Positions 32,890 to 45,389 of a DNA stretch of 64,000 bases are shown here, piece after piece (position 1 is the first letter of the stretch; each line of letters opens with the position of its first letter). The DNA comes from Norana najaformis (Eukaryota; Annelida; Clitellata; Crassiclitellata; Hormogastridae). The translations under genes were made by a program, and so were the position numbers. The DNA lies in NCBI GenBank assembly GCA_964023275.1, contig OZ029914.1, forward strand, positions 14,490,341 through 14,554,340, read 5' to 3'. Under the pieces are notes generated by a model. The model had not been told where the DNA came from. It was given only the letters and a program-made list of their open reading frames with translations, and did not search any database.

Positions 32890-33700
32890 TACTTATTGAC
32901 CGCATTGAACGCGCACTCAATTTGGTCGAGTTGTTTGATTCGACTGTATCATTTTCTAACCACGTTCAGACCATAAGCAAATCAGCTCATTTTCACATTC
33001 GAGATATTCGTAGAATCATATGTCTTTTGCCTCAGACTTCTTAATCCAAATAGCCAATTCACTGGTTTCCTGCGCACTTGACTACTGTGACTCACTACTT
33101 GTTGGTAACATTAAGGGAGATCTCCACAAACTACAAATCTTTAAAGACTGTCTCTCCAGACCCATAACCAAGACCCAGAAATATGAGCATATTAAACCAA
33201 TAACACATCCATTGCTCTGGCTGAACATTGAAGAAAGAAAATTATTTCGAAATCTGGTGTATATCTCATAAAGTGCTGCATTTCAATCAGCCGTCCTATC
33301 TACGTTCCATGCATAACCCTCGCCTTAATAGATGTTTCATTCGATCAATGGAAATTGTGACACTTGCAGTGCTCCGTACCGAAACAGTGTTGGGCTCTAG
33401 ATCCTTCTTGGTAGCCGATAGAAGGCTTTGGAATTCACTACCAGTTTCATTTCGTTCTGTCAATTCTATCATGTCATTCAGATCTAAACTAAAGACGCAT
33501 CTCTTTCAACTTTTTTACCCGCCGTAGACTGGATTTTGCTTTCTTTTACCTAACGGAAATCGACCCGACTTCTCCAATGGATTATGATTTTGGATTGCGA
33601 TTTTGACTTGAAGCGACCCCCATCGACTGATGCATTTACGCAGTATGATAACGGCGCTTTTGAAGTCTTTAGATTAGATTATTAGTTTAGATTATACCTG
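32890..33700 (+). mobile_element. L2/CR1-like LINE, 5'-truncated, copy 1
   Basis: Reads FDSTVSFSNHVQTISKSAHF, then IANSLVSCALDYCDSLLVGN, then ITKTQKYEHIKP, then LWNSLPVSFRSVNS and SKLKTHLFQL. These are the standard C-terminal LINE segments, broken by frameshifts. It ends GGCGCTTTTGAAGTCTTTA and (GATTA)n. Confidence 0.7.
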
Positions 33701-34650
33701 TTTACGTCTGCACCATTATACTTTGGCAGTTTCAAGTGTGAAGGCTTTTCAGCGCAAGACAACGATGGAAGGGATACCTAGCTATTAATTCAGTAAAATT
33801 TGAATCAGATACGAGTTCAGATGAATTAAGAATCTCGATTAAAGTTATTAATTTGCAACTCGTACTTTCAACAGGCCAAAATCTAGATGTGGTATTTATT
33901 TTATTATTCATTTAGTTTGAAAATGAAAGTCTTGAGGTGTTTGATGTGCTCGGAGTAGGCTAAGACTTGATTCATATCATGCAATCTGCATGTAACGATT
34001 TTTTGACGATTACTCAATTGAATAACCGAAATAATTATGAGGCTCCATTAAATAACAACCACCCACCTTTCACATTTCTGTTGTCTTCACCAAGTCTGCA
34101 ACCGCCTGCTTGTATTTTTAAACGTTCCATCAAAATATTTGAATCATGATGTAGATATTGTTGGATAGAATTCAAGTAGAAACAAGTAATGTTTAATGCA
34201 TTTATTGACTGCACCTGCAGTTATCTAGAATAAATTTATCAATTTGTTTCTAAAATTTGAGGTTTGATGATAAGTTCTTACGAAGCAACATACAATTAAT
34301 AGATTCACTCCTGTAGTACCTCCTGATAGATTTTATCTGCCTTTTTCTAATATTATAGCCATCCAGAATGAAAATAATGAAGTGAGTGAAGTATTTGACA
34401 ATCTAACTTTTTATTTTCTCTTTTGTTGTCGCGCTTAAGCAGTACTGTACTAACAGATCTGCAGACTTGCAGATCTGCAAATTTGGAGTACTGAAACGGC
34501 AGTAGCTTTAGGGGAATCACTGCATTCAAAAGCAGGGCTTCTCTCCAGTTACTTTTGTCAGGAACAATTTTGTCATATAACAGTAATCCCTGCCACCCAT
34601 ACCTAGAGTTTTAGGCACAGGATTAAGCTAGGTATTTATCATTCTGTCTG
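33701..34650. other. Non-coding spacer downstream of kappa pseudogene
   Basis: It matches 48870-49770 almost throughout. Nothing coding is seen. The matching stretch in unit 2 holds a polyadenylation signal for kappa. Confidence 0.4.
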
Positions 34651-35451
34651 TCAGAGTTCCTCTCTAACGGCGTCTGCGCTTTGACGATCGGTTGTGCGAA
34701 TGTTGTGGTAATGCTCGAGGAGATCAGTCTCGAGTCAGGTCTCATCTCGCTGACCATTCCTTCGATTATGCCGTACGTCTGTTCTCCGCTGGGTTAGATG
34801 AGATTTGCTTGCACCACGTGACCAATCGGAAACCTCGTGATCTCTGACGTCGGCATGACGTCAATGGCATAAGTCCAGTTGAGATTAGGCACGTGCTCGA
34901 CTCAATATATTACAGCGCCTGATACGCGATCTGTAATGTAAAGATATTGGTATGCTTCATGAATGCCTGCGCAAACTGATATAGGCCTACTGTAAGGGTA
35001 TCGATATTTATAGTTCATAAGCAGAACATTGGCCTAATGAGGGCAGATCTGTACGCATACGACCTATCTCGCATTAAATATGAAACAATTTCTGTTTACC
35101 ATAATTATAGGCAATAATTTGTAACTATAGACCTAGTGGCATTTGTAACTGTAGTCCCAATGATATTTGTAGCTATAGGCCCTGTGACAATTGTAACTAT
35201 AGGTCCAGTGACATGCCTACTACAGTTTCTTGCATAATAAAAAATGTGACCATGATTATAATTCCGATGATAATGATGGCGTAATAAACAACTGGTAAGA
35301 CCTTATTTGACCCTACATCTCAAGTGTGGTGGTGTACCAAATCGAAATTTTTCTTGAATTTCTGTAACGTTTTTCGAAGTCACAAGTCCATGTTTACCAA
35401 GTGCAAACTAAAAAACAGAACAGTCAATAGACAGCTCTATGATCTTCTCAT
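34651..35451 (-). pseudogene. Kappa pseudogene (unit 1)
   Basis: Exon 1 (35451-35317) has a TAG at codon 5 (MRRS then stop). Exon 2 (34930-34651) has TGA and TAA stops and a frameshift. Both align with the intact kappa gene at 49771-50594. The intron keeps the 24-bp repeat (about 35110-35220). Confidence 0.65.
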
Positions 35452-35813
35452 ATGCTAGGTTAGATAGCTCAGCAGAGGGCTTTTGCTGTTGTTGGCACAT
35501 CTCCATGGAATGAACTTCCACTATCGTTTCGTGCAAGGGTCACTGTTGATGATAGAGCTCAGTCATCTCGTTGTTTAAAGGCGTTTTTGTTTCCCCAGGG
35601 TACCCATGCTGAAAGCGGCTCTGAGTAGTTTGTTCTGTAAGAAGCGCTAGATTAGTTATCAAATACAATACAGTACAATAGCCTAGGCCTAGTCGTAACC
35701 AGAAGGTCGTGTCGATCGACTTTAAAATAACTGACATTTACATCACAACGTTAGCCTTACGTTTCCCGCGCGAACACCCACGTGATAAAATGCGCATCGG
35801 CTACATTCACTGC

Positions 35814-35821
35814 TGACGTCA
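35814..35821. promoter_or_regulatory. CRE palindrome TGACGTCA upstream of kappa pseudogene
   Basis: A full cAMP-response-element palindrome about 360 bp upstream of the dead start codon, kept at 50826-50833 upstream of the intact copy. The duplication ends a few bases past it. Confidence 0.4.
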
Positions 35822-35869
35822 GCCCGCCTGCACGCAGAGGCGCCCCCAGCCAAGTACGAATAAGTAACC

Positions 35870-36978
35870 AACCCGATGACTCATTGGCATTCCATTACAA
35901 GCGCGCCTGAAACATGCTGAATCATCAGCTGAAGAATCACGCACACAGACGCGCTAATACTAGATTTTGCATTCCATGTTAGATTACAGTGCTGGAAACG
36001 GGTAGTGATCAGATAACTAGAAAAGCCATAATCATTAGCGGTGACTTTTCTAGTTATCTGCGCATTGTTTAGGGAAAGGCCTATTACTGATAGACTGTTC
36101 GAAATGAACTTTAGCACTTATTAGACTACTGTAGGCCTAGTTCATTTGTGAGGTAGGCATACGTAAAAGACGATAGACTAAGTGTCTACTGTCTAATAAT
36201 TATGTGATTAGACTTGGTTTATAGGAATATTGCTTTAAGCATTTTGCTTTAATTCGACTGTTGACCAATGATTATAAGCGGAAAGGATTTATTTAACAAA
36301 CTAGTGAGGTAGGCATACGTAAAAGGCAATATACTAAGTGACTACTGTCGAGTAACTAAGTGACGAGACTTGGCTGCAATGCATACAACCTTTTGGTTAT
36401 ATTATATAATGCTTTCCCCGATGGTGATGCATTCATAAGCCTGATGCAGATGTAGTTTCTACTGAATCAAATGTTTCACAATTATGTCGTAAGCAGAACT
36501 GCATGCGTTCAGCGCAAACAAGCCGCAGTGCGATAAAATCAGACCAAGGCTTCCGCGCTACGTTATCGCCACCAATTGGTTTAATCCATCGTATTGCTGC
36601 AGTTTTATATTATTATTGCATGGAATTATGTAAAAATTACTATATATTACACTATATTGTGTTATATTATAATAAATTAATAGGCCTATTAATATATATG
36701 ATTGTTGTCTATACAAATATATCCTTTGATGAGTGGTGCGTGATCCGGCTGTATGCATGTATGTGCTGATAAACGCCTGCGCTATCTGGTGAATAATATG
36801 AGAACTAAAATGTTGTTTAGAACGTGCCTGCTAATTTAAATTTAAACTTAAGCAATGTCCTGAACGACTGGAGGTTCCTATGACTATCAGCAGTTTGTTT
36901 ACTAACTTTAAACTTAAAAAGCAGAGTGATAAGGAAAGGGAAAGAGAGCAATTTATTTAAATCTGTTGCTTTCATCAG
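35870..36978. mobile_element. 1.1-kb duplicated element, copy 2
   Basis: Near-identical to 17106-18180 with a 34-bp extra segment at about 36098-36132. It sits exactly where the unit 1 duplication ends. No coding capacity is evident; the open frames at 36503-36769 are identical in both copies simply because the DNA is. Confidence 0.6.
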
Positions 36979-37109
36979 AGGTATGATTGAATGAGTTTTG
37001 AGATTCGTGAGAATTGTTGGAAATTTCATTTTTGATCCTGATTTTGTGTTGTCATGCCAGAAGCACCTGTGATCGAGGCGTTTACTTAAAGGGCCACTGT
37101 GGGCACTTT

Positions 37110-37245
37110 TGGATCTTGACCTGGAACCGAACCCCTTTTGCCTATCGATTTGGTTTTGACTGATCGCCTGTGATTAAGGTGGTTCCCATGACGTGGCTTT
37201 CGTTGGACGCTGTAGAAATCTCGAGATTACGATTACGATACGATA
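37110..37245 (+). mobile_element. Short core-tail element
   Basis: GATTTGGTTTTGACTGATCG, then GGACGCTGTAGAAATCTCGAG split by variants, and a GATTACGATTACG tail. Confidence 0.5.
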
Positions 37246-37661
37246 GGCTATAATTTGATGTGCACTTACAATTACGATATATATCCCAGTCATCACTTTC
37301 ACGTTGGGATAATGTTGGAGACATTCAGACGATGCTGAAAAAAGTTGGCGCAACATTGTTCGACAGTGTGTGTGCTGTGTAGGGCAAACTAATGCCCGAA
37401 TCACTAACTGTCATACGAAACAGTACACAATCAGGGAGATCATAAAGTACATCAGTCGGGTCATAATAATGAAAAGGACGTAGGACCCTGACGAGTCCAG
37501 ATGAATTAAGGATCATGATTTAAGTTATTAATTTGTAAAGCGTAGGTATAGGCCCTGCTTTCAACACATCAAAACCTAAATGCGTTATTCATTTTATCAT
37601 TCATTCAGACTAAAAGTTATAGTCTGAAAATCCAAAAGATGCTTCGCTGAATTATATAAAT

Positions 37662-37715
37662 GGGCCTATGTGCCTCGATTCATGATAATTATCATGAATC
37701 GAGGCACATAGGCCC
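37662..37715. repeat. 54-bp perfect palindrome
   Basis: The arms 37662-37688 and 37689-37715 are exact reverse complements with no spacer. The right arm is the normal 3' flank of LU exon D; the left arm is an inverted duplicate of it. Confidence 0.9.
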
Positions 37716-37717
37716 TT

Positions 37718-37892
37718 TTAGGCGCTAGTACATATTTTCATCTTCCAGTCGTTGCATTTGCTTCCGTTACACGCTGTTACACATACTTTGTAGATTGTTC
37801 CTTCGATAGCAAATGGTCCACGGTTTTGGTAGCGCTTCAACACGGTTCGGTTTACACACCCTATCTGAACGATGTCAGGTGTTTTGTCTTTT
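37718..37892 (-). pseudogene. LU exon D fragment, 5' end missing
   Basis: Reads KTPDIVQIGCVNRT, YQNRGPF (the usual KCG cysteine changed to Arg), KVCVTACNGSKCNDW and stop. It begins abruptly at about 37892, so the acceptor and first cysteine are gone. No C or B exon lies upstream. Confidence 0.6.
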
Positions 37893-38349
37893 ATAATTAT
37901 TAGTTTTTGCTCTTTGCTGCTTGTGTACTAAATTGTTTTTCAGTCCAGCTGCATAGGTAAGTAAACCAAAAGCGTTGATTTCCGATTGACCTATATCTCT
38001 CAGATGAAGATCCCAAAGTTGGCACCACACCTCTCCCATGCATAATTGAACATCAAAAATTCTAGGCTCTTTTTCTTACATCAACCAGGCTTTAGCTTGG
38101 CTGTCCTGTTGCTGAGCCACTCCGCTCCCCCACCCTGTATACCTGGCTAATCAGGTCCCTGAACCATTTTGGCTCAAATGGCCACCAGGCCGAGATGATC
38201 TGCCTGTTATTTTCCATAAGGAATACCCTTGCTAACTTGAATAAGCGTCAATTAACCTGACATGAATAAACTATTCTCTTTCAATGCCTTAGTCTTAATT
38301 TACCAGCTCACATGGTGACATCGTTGTCGTAATTGTTATCGCAATAATC

Positions 38350-38556
38350 ATGAAACATTATCTTCACCATCATTACGTCATCGTCATCATCACAATGATC
38401 ATCACCATCATACTAATCATCGTCGTCGTCGTCGACGTTGTCATCATCTTTATCCTATTCTTGTTTTTCTGCTGCGTCAAACTAATCATTATATTCAACT
38501 CAGGCATCACCATCGTCTCTATCAATGCCATTTTCGTAATCATTACCAGTACATGA
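38350..38556 (+). repeat. (ATC/GTC)n low-complexity block with open plus frame
   Basis: The plus frame reads MKHYLHHHYVIVIITM and then long Ile/Val runs. The composition follows from ATC/GTC triplets. A membrane-peptide gene cannot be excluded but is unlikely. Confidence 0.4.
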
Positions 38557-38859
38557 TCACAGATTTTGCTAACATTCCGTGGCCAAGACAAACAACACAT
38601 AGCTCGGAACAGATGCGATTAGGCGACGTGTCATTCTGTTTCCAACCTTATTTCTCCTTGTGTTAAGTCTGCTTAACTCAGGTATTGCTGCAACACCTCT
38701 TCAGTTTGTTACGACAACAAAACGCATAAATGGAAATACATAAATCTCTCGTGTTCATAAAATCTGCAAGACACCTGCTATTTTTAGCGCATTGACATTG
38801 AGGTTAGGCAGTGCAAATATTACAGTTTTGCAGCAGAGGCAATATAATATATTACTAAG

Positions 38860-39430
38860 GAGATCTTCACAAACAACAAATGTTTAAAACCTGTTTCGCC
38901 AGAGGTGAAAACAACACCCGTAAATATCAGCAAATTACGTCAACATTACAGGCATTGCACTGGCTGTCCATTCAGCAAAGAATTCGTTTCGAAATCTGTC
39001 ATAGTTGCAAAGTGCTGCATATAAATCACCTTACCTAACTACGTTCCACGCTCACCCCAACAGATGAATATATTGCACTCGACCAATGCACACTGCGACT
39101 CTTGTTGTGCTCCGTACTCGAACAGTGTTAGGCTCTCGAGAATTCTTGGTAGCTGGTCCAAAGCTTTGGAATTCACTGCAGTTTCATTTCGTTCTGTCAG
39201 TTCTGTGATGTCATTCAGGTCTAAACTAAAGATGTATCGCTTCCAACTTACTTACCCACAGTAGCCTGGCTTATAGTTTATCTGTCCTATCGGAATTCGA
39301 CCTGGCTTTCCCAACGGATAATGATTCTTGATCGAGATTTTGACTTGAAGCGACCATCGACTGATGCATTTGCGCATTATGATAACCACGCTACAAAAAA
39401 TTTAGATTAGATTATTAGTTTAGATTAGAC
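38860..39430 (+). mobile_element. L2/CR1-like LINE, 5'-truncated
   Basis: Diverged copy: SKLKMYRFQLTYPQ near the end of the ORF2 remnant, then 3' UTR and a GATTAGATTATTAG tail. Confidence 0.6.
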
Positions 39431-39744
39431 CTGTTTACGCATGCGCCATTATACTTGGGGGCCGGCTTGTGTGAAGACTGTTGAGCGTTAGAGAACGATG
39501 GAAGGAGGACCTAGCTATTAATCCAGGACAATTTAATCAGGTACCAATCCAGATGAGTTGAGAATCAGGATTTAAGCCATTAAATTGTAAGGCGTACTTT
39601 CAACAGGCTAAAACCTAGATGCGGTATGCATTTTCATATTCATTTAGACTAAAAGTGAAAGTGTAAAAGATCAAAAACTACTTCCAATGGAGAAGACAAT
39701 CGATGCTTCGCTGAAGTCGCACGAATCGAGGCACATAGGCCCTG

Positions 39745-39950
39745 TTAGGAGCTAGAACATTTTGTCATCTTCCATTCGTTGCATTTGCTTCCGTAGCACG
39801 ATTTTGCACATACTTTGTAGACTGTTCCTTCGAAAGTAAATGGTCCACATTTTCCGTAAAGCGTCAACAAAGTTTGGTTTGTGCATCCTCTCCGAAAGAG
39901 GCCAGGTATTTTGTCTCCACCGTATTCCAAATCTATGTTTAGCTCCATCG
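39745..39950 (-). pseudogene. LU exon D, orphan copy
   Basis: Open to the stop (RRGCTNQT, YGKCGPF, KVCAKSCYGSKCNEW), but the expected acceptor is GG instead of AG and the first cysteine (TMC) is deleted. No exon C or B is found before the next unit. Probably dead. Confidence 0.55.
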
Positions 39951-40879
39951 CCACAATCAAGCTCTCTACGGCATATTCTGCTAAATTCTCCTCGATTCAG
40001 CTGCTAGTTAAGCAAGCCATGCGTTAATTTCGGAATAGCCCACGTCTCTCTGATAAAGATCCCTCAGATTGCCCCACACAGCGCCCATGCTTAAATGGAC
40101 ACCTCAGATTTTTACAACTACCAGGCTTCGTTGTACTCTTGCTCAACCCCTCCGCTTTCTTCGCGCCGTGTATACCTCACTGTTTAGCTACCTGATTGTT
40201 TTGGTTGATTTGGTTAGAGGACCAAGGTGGTCTGACTCTATAGTTGTCTATGAGCAACACGCTTACTAACTTGAATAAGCGTTGATTAACCTGACAGGAA
40301 TAGACAATTCTCTTTCATTACCTTCATATTATTTTAGCAGCTTATATGGTGGCATCGTTGTCGTAATTGATATCGTAGCAACCAAGCAAACATTATCTTC
40401 GTAGCCAATGTCACCACCATCATCGCCATCATCTTTTTCCTTTTCTTCTTCTACTGCGTCACATTAAACGTCACATTAAACGCAACTATCACAATCGTCT
40501 CTATGACTGCCGTTTTTCTAATAATTGCCAGTACGTGATCACAAATTTTGCTAACCATCCATGGCCAAGACAAGCAACACAAAGCTCGCAACAAATACGA
40601 GTAGGCGACGTGTCATTCTGTTTCCAACCTTCTTCCTCGCAGAGATAAGCAACATCTGCTTAACTCAGGTTTTGCTGCGAAACTACTTCAGTTTGTTACG
40701 ACAACAAAACGCATAAATGGAAATATATATTTCTGTCGTGTTCATAAAATCTGCAAACGCGTGCTATTTTTGAGGTTTGCCAGTGTAGAATATTACAATT
40801 TGTAATAAAAGCAATCCATATACCACAATCACATGAGTAGTTTGCAAAATGAAATAGTTATGCATTAGGTCGTTACCCG

Positions 40880-41195
40880 CACCCTTACAGTGTTGGACTC
40901 TCGAGCCTTCTCGATGGCCGGTCCGAAACCTTGCAATTCACTGCCCGATTCAGTTCGTTGCGTCAATTCTTTGATGTCTTTAAGGTCTAAACTAAAGACG
41001 CATCTCTTTCGACTTACTTACCCACCGTAGCCTGGCGTTTGGTTTCTCTGACCTATCTCAATTCGACCCGGCTTCTCCAACGGATTATTATTTTGGATTG
41101 CAATTTTGACTGGGAACGACCATCGACTTATGCCTTGGTCATTATGATAAAGGCGCCATATTAGTCATTAGATTTGAATAGATTATTTGATTAGA
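40880..41195 (+). mobile_element. LINE 3' end with (GATTA)n-like tail
   Basis: Same family end as at 25825 (CTAAACTAAAGACGCATCTC; CCGTAGCCTGGCGTTTGG). It marks the left end of unit 2. Confidence 0.6.
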
Positions 41196-41515
41196 GTAGA
41201 CCTGTTAAAGCCTGAACCATTATACCTAGGTAGCTGCATGTGTGAAGGCTTTACAGCGCTAGAGCAATTTGGACTGGGGACCTAGCTATTAATCGGGGAC
41301 AATTGAAATCAGTTGCGAGTCCAGATGAATCAAGGATCAGGATTAAAGTTATTTATTTGTAAAGCGTACTTTCAGCAGACCATAATCTAGATGCGGAAAG
41401 CATTTTTTATTCATTTAGATTAAAAGTGAAAGTCTGAAAGGCCAAACACAACTTCCGGTAGAGAAGACAAACGACGCTTCGCCGAAGTCGCATGAATCGA
41501 GGCGCATAAACCCTG

Positions 41516-43595
41516 TTAGGAGCTAGGACACTTTTCCATCTTCCAGTTGTTGCAGTTGGTTGCGTTGCACCCTTTTACGCATATGTGGTAGGTTGTGCCA
41601 TTGAAGTTTAATGGTCCACATTTTTCGTATTGATTTAACATAGATTGGTTTATGCATCCTCTCTCAATGTAGAAAGGTAATCTGTCTGTACCTTCAAAAG
41701 CACACATTGTCAAATCTAAGATTAGCTCGATCATTGCGATCAAGTGAAACAGACTTATATAAAGCAAGAGTAGAGAAACAATTTGACTATCTCTCAGTCT
41801 GTTTCTTGTTTCTCTCTTTCTTTTCATATGTCTGTCTAGTTTTTGTTCGTCTGTCTGTCTCTTTGTTTCTTTTTGTCTGAATGTTGTTTATTATTTGTCG
41901 GTCAGTCTGTGTGTTGGTTTGTGTCTTTGTATATGTATCTGTCTGTCATCACATTGTACGTCTTCCTGTTTGTTTGTCTCTATGTCGATCTGTCTATAAT
42001 TTGTCAGAGTAACAAAATCTCAGGCAGAATAATTAGGTAAACGCAGTATAAACGTGGTGTCTTTCCTCGTCCTTAGCTCAATGGTGCTATGCTCTGAATA
42101 ACGGTGATATTCCAAAAAAATTTTCAATTTCCTAGTAATCTAGCTGAGTTCGCAAAGCAAACCTCTTCAGGCCGGCGCTTGCAGAGTAGTCGAAAACTAC
42201 CAACGTTCCGTGCTAGACGATGTTCGGAGCTTTCTATCGTCTAAGTCCGTCTTTCATTATTGATGGGTTTCCTGACGTCTTAACTCGTAACCATTTGAAC
42301 GATGCTAAGCCTCAGAATGAACTACCGTTTTCAACTGAAAATTACAGATTTGCTGAGTCAGTAGGAAGCCAGGGTTTTGGAAATGGCATTCACTGTTCAC
42401 CATGAAGAGGTCTTCTCATTCGGCGGCCGTTCAGCCGCCTACTGGCAAATGTTCCAGCCTGTACTACAATCCTTGAGGTTCAAGTGATTTCGAATGGATT
42501 TGCTATCCGGTGAGCGCACCTTGTGTTGCAAACACTTCATTCAGCTCTCATTTCACAACCGCCAGAGGTACAAATCAGAAGCTGCAAACCTGTCATCAGT
42601 GAATCATAAGTTGAAATCCGTCGGCTGTGTTGTTGACTCTCCAAATCCAAACACCATCCACCGTAGGCATCCGTCCGACTGACTGCCTGCTGCCTGCCTG
42701 CCTGCCTGACTCTCTGATCTTGAATTAGAACCGATTCTGACCCTTTCTGTCTATCGATTTTGTTTTTATTAAGCGCGTGTGCATAAGCTGGTCCCAGCGA
42801 CTTAGCTCTCGTTGGGCGCTGTAGAAATGTCGAGTTTACTATTATGATTGCGTTTAAGATACAATGCGTGTCGGTGTGAGCTTATGAAAGGAGACTTTGG
42901 CTGCTTATCGCACATCATTCGGCTGCACAAGAACTGCTCTTATTGACCCGTTACATCACTTCGACTGGAGCGACTTGGAAAGAATCAACGAAGCGCTAAA
43001 TAATTGTTCAGATGAATAAATTATCAACGAGCAGACCAGAGCCCTTTGTGTTCGGAATTCTAGCCTTAGATGCGAGTTTCAAGAGAGTTGTCCCTATTCT
43101 TTGATTTTCACTTGAACATTTTCTAACTTCTAAAGTAGATTTCCCCAGTATAACAACGACTCTCTCTGCCGTATGTACGCGTATCGCAAGTAAAAGTTGT
43201 ATTTCCTCGATCGCAGCATGCCCTTCCATGATGACCAGTCTCGCAATACCAACACGTAAGATTTGTATCTGTGCATAAATAAAACAGAAACTTACGTTCT
43301 TCTTATTATCAGATTGAACTTTAGACTTTTCTTTTATTACACTGTGGTCTGAATACATTTTATTATCAACCAGAAGCTTATGTATATCACCTGCGAACAA
43401 GAATTCACTTCGCTCCATTTCGCAGAACAAGAATGTACAACTAATATCCAGATCCTCAATGAATGTTTAACCAATTCTACCTCTTAAATAAATGTCACTC
43501 CACCCAAACAGAATGCAAATGCAATATGTAAGACTTACTGTCAGACTGACGACGGACTATGTAGCCCCCACCGACCAGTTCCGGACCAAAGTGAC
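41516..43595 (-). CDS. LU-domain gene 4 (coding intact, exon D acceptor altered)
   Basis: Exons B (43595-43539, GHFGPELVGGGYIVRRQSD), C (43268-43128, NLTCWYCETGHHGRACC, FTC, SRCYTGE) and D (41733-41516, TMCAFEGTD, ERGCINQS, YEKCGPL, HICVKGCNATNCNNW) are all open and phase 1. The D acceptor, GCAG in gene 1, is GCAA here, so normal splicing may fail. The D frame runs open upstream from an ATG at 41827 through a leader-like SQIVSLLLLYISLFHLIA, which overlaps the pyrimidine tract. It may be a dying gene or one that now uses a new start. Confidence 0.5.
42220..42405 (+). other. Conserved 60-codon open block, unit 2
   Basis: MFGAFYRLSPSFIIDGF ... PQNELPFSTENYRFAES to CSP and stop, matching 26834-27013 and 61183-61368. 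Unrecognised. Confidence 0.25.
42715..42860 (+). mobile_element. Short core-tail element, unit 2
   Basis: Equivalent of 27470-27605, with the same GGGCGCTGTAGAAATGTCGAG core. Confidence 0.5.
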
Positions 43596-44037
43596 CTAAA
43601 GTCAATGATGACTATTTACTGTCTGCATGACTGATCAACTGCATTTATTATTAATTGATAGTGCTCTCTACAGCATTTGTATACTAAATTTCTCTCAGTT
43701 CAGCATCCTATTAAGTAAGCCACGTTAGACCCACGTCTCTCGGATAAAGATCCCACAGATAGCCCCACACCGCGTCCATGCATAACTGGACACCAAAAAT
43801 CCCTACAACTATCAGCCTTCGCTGTACTCTTGCTCAGCACCTCGAAGTTTAGGTCCCTGAACCGCTTTGGCTTATATGGCTATCAGACCGGGGTGATCTG
43901 CTCTTGTAGTTGGCTACAAAAAACACGCTTGCTAGCAAGCGTTGATTAACCTGACATGAATAAACTATTCTTTTTCATAGTCTTAATTTACCAGCTTACG
44001 GGGTGATATTGTTGTCGTAATTGCCATCATAACAATC

Positions 44038-44322
44038 ATGAATCATTATCACCATCATTACGTCATCGTTTTCATCGCCATCATGCTCATTATCATAATA
44101 GTCGTCGTCGTCGACGTCGTCATCATCTACTCTTTTTCTTCCTTCTTCAACAAAATCATTATATTAAATGCTTGCATCACCAGTGTCTCGATGACTGTTA
44201 TTTTCGTAATCATAAGAAATTTCGCTAACCTGTCGCGACTAAGACAAGCAACACACAGCTCGGAACAAATGCGAGTAGGCGACGTGTCATTCTGTTTCCA
44301 ACCTTACTTCCTGTCGATTTAA
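44038..44322 (+). repeat. (ATC/GTC)n low-complexity block with open plus frame, unit 2
   Basis: It encodes NHYHHHYVIVFIAIML followed by Ile/Val-rich sequence. Open here, but its unit 1 counterpart is broken. Confidence 0.4.
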
Positions 44323-45389
44323 GCAACGTAGTTATTGCTGCAGCACCACTTCAGTAAATACAACCACAAAACGCATAAATGGAAATACAGTATATATAGG
44401 CCTGTTTCTCTCGTCGTATTCGTAAAATCTACAAACATCTGCAATTTTTAAACCCATTGACATTGAGGTTAGGCAGTGCAAATATTACGGTATTGTAGTA
44501 AAGGCAATATATAATATATTTTTATATACTACAATCAGACGATTAGTTTTTGTATAACGAATTAAACATACATTAAGTCTTAATAGTCTTAAGGTGCTTT
44601 GAAGTAAACTATGACTATATTCATATAATACAATCTGCATATAAAGAGTGTTGCTGACGATTACTCGCAGAAATAACCGAAAAAATTATGAAGATCCAGT
44701 AAATAACAACAACATATTTTTCTCATTTTTGCAAACATCTGGTGATATTTTTAAAGTTCCATTAAAAGATTTTGAATAAGGACGTTGATATGTATCTTTT
44801 CCTAGGTGCAAGCCAATAACTGCGCAAAGTTTATTGCCTTAAGTCTGTTCAGTGGGGTGGTTTAACCAGTGACGTCGTTTCTTAATATGCTGATTGATAT
44901 CGTAATAGTCCAACGCCAGGATTTATTGGTAAACGCAACTTAAATCTGGTGTGCTTTCCTCGTCCTTGGATCAATTGTGTTATAAAGGTAAGGTTAAAGG
45001 GAAATTCTCAATTTTTAATAGTCGAGCTTCGCTCTAAAAGCAAAACTCTTCAGGCAGGCGCAAGCAGAGTCATTGGAAACTAATAAAATTTGGCGTTAGA
45101 CAATGTTTATGACTTCTATCGTCGAAGTCCGCCCTTAGTGCTTGATAGGTATGCTGACATCTTCACTCTAAACCAGTAGAATGATGTCAAACTTCAGAAT
45201 GAACTGACGCATGCAATCGAGAGTTATAGATTCGTTGAGGCAGTGACAAGCCGTGGTTTTCGAAATGGCATTGATTGAAGAGAATTCTATGATCCGTTGA
45301 CTCTGTTGTTGACTCTCCTCTTCTAGACACCAGCACCGTAGGCGTCTGTCTATGTGCCTGATCGACTCTCGGATTTTGATCTGGAACCA

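Noticed and set aside
40069-40269. Conserved frame MPHTAPMLKW, also at 59051
   Set aside because: It belongs to the duplicated promoter-side segment of LU units. The same segment is out of frame in other units.
43008-43430. 140-codon minus frame, and its sisters at 53628 and 62024
   Set aside because: It runs through the intron between LU exons B and C and reads exon C in the wrong frame. The cysteine-rich frame with splice sites is the better explanation.
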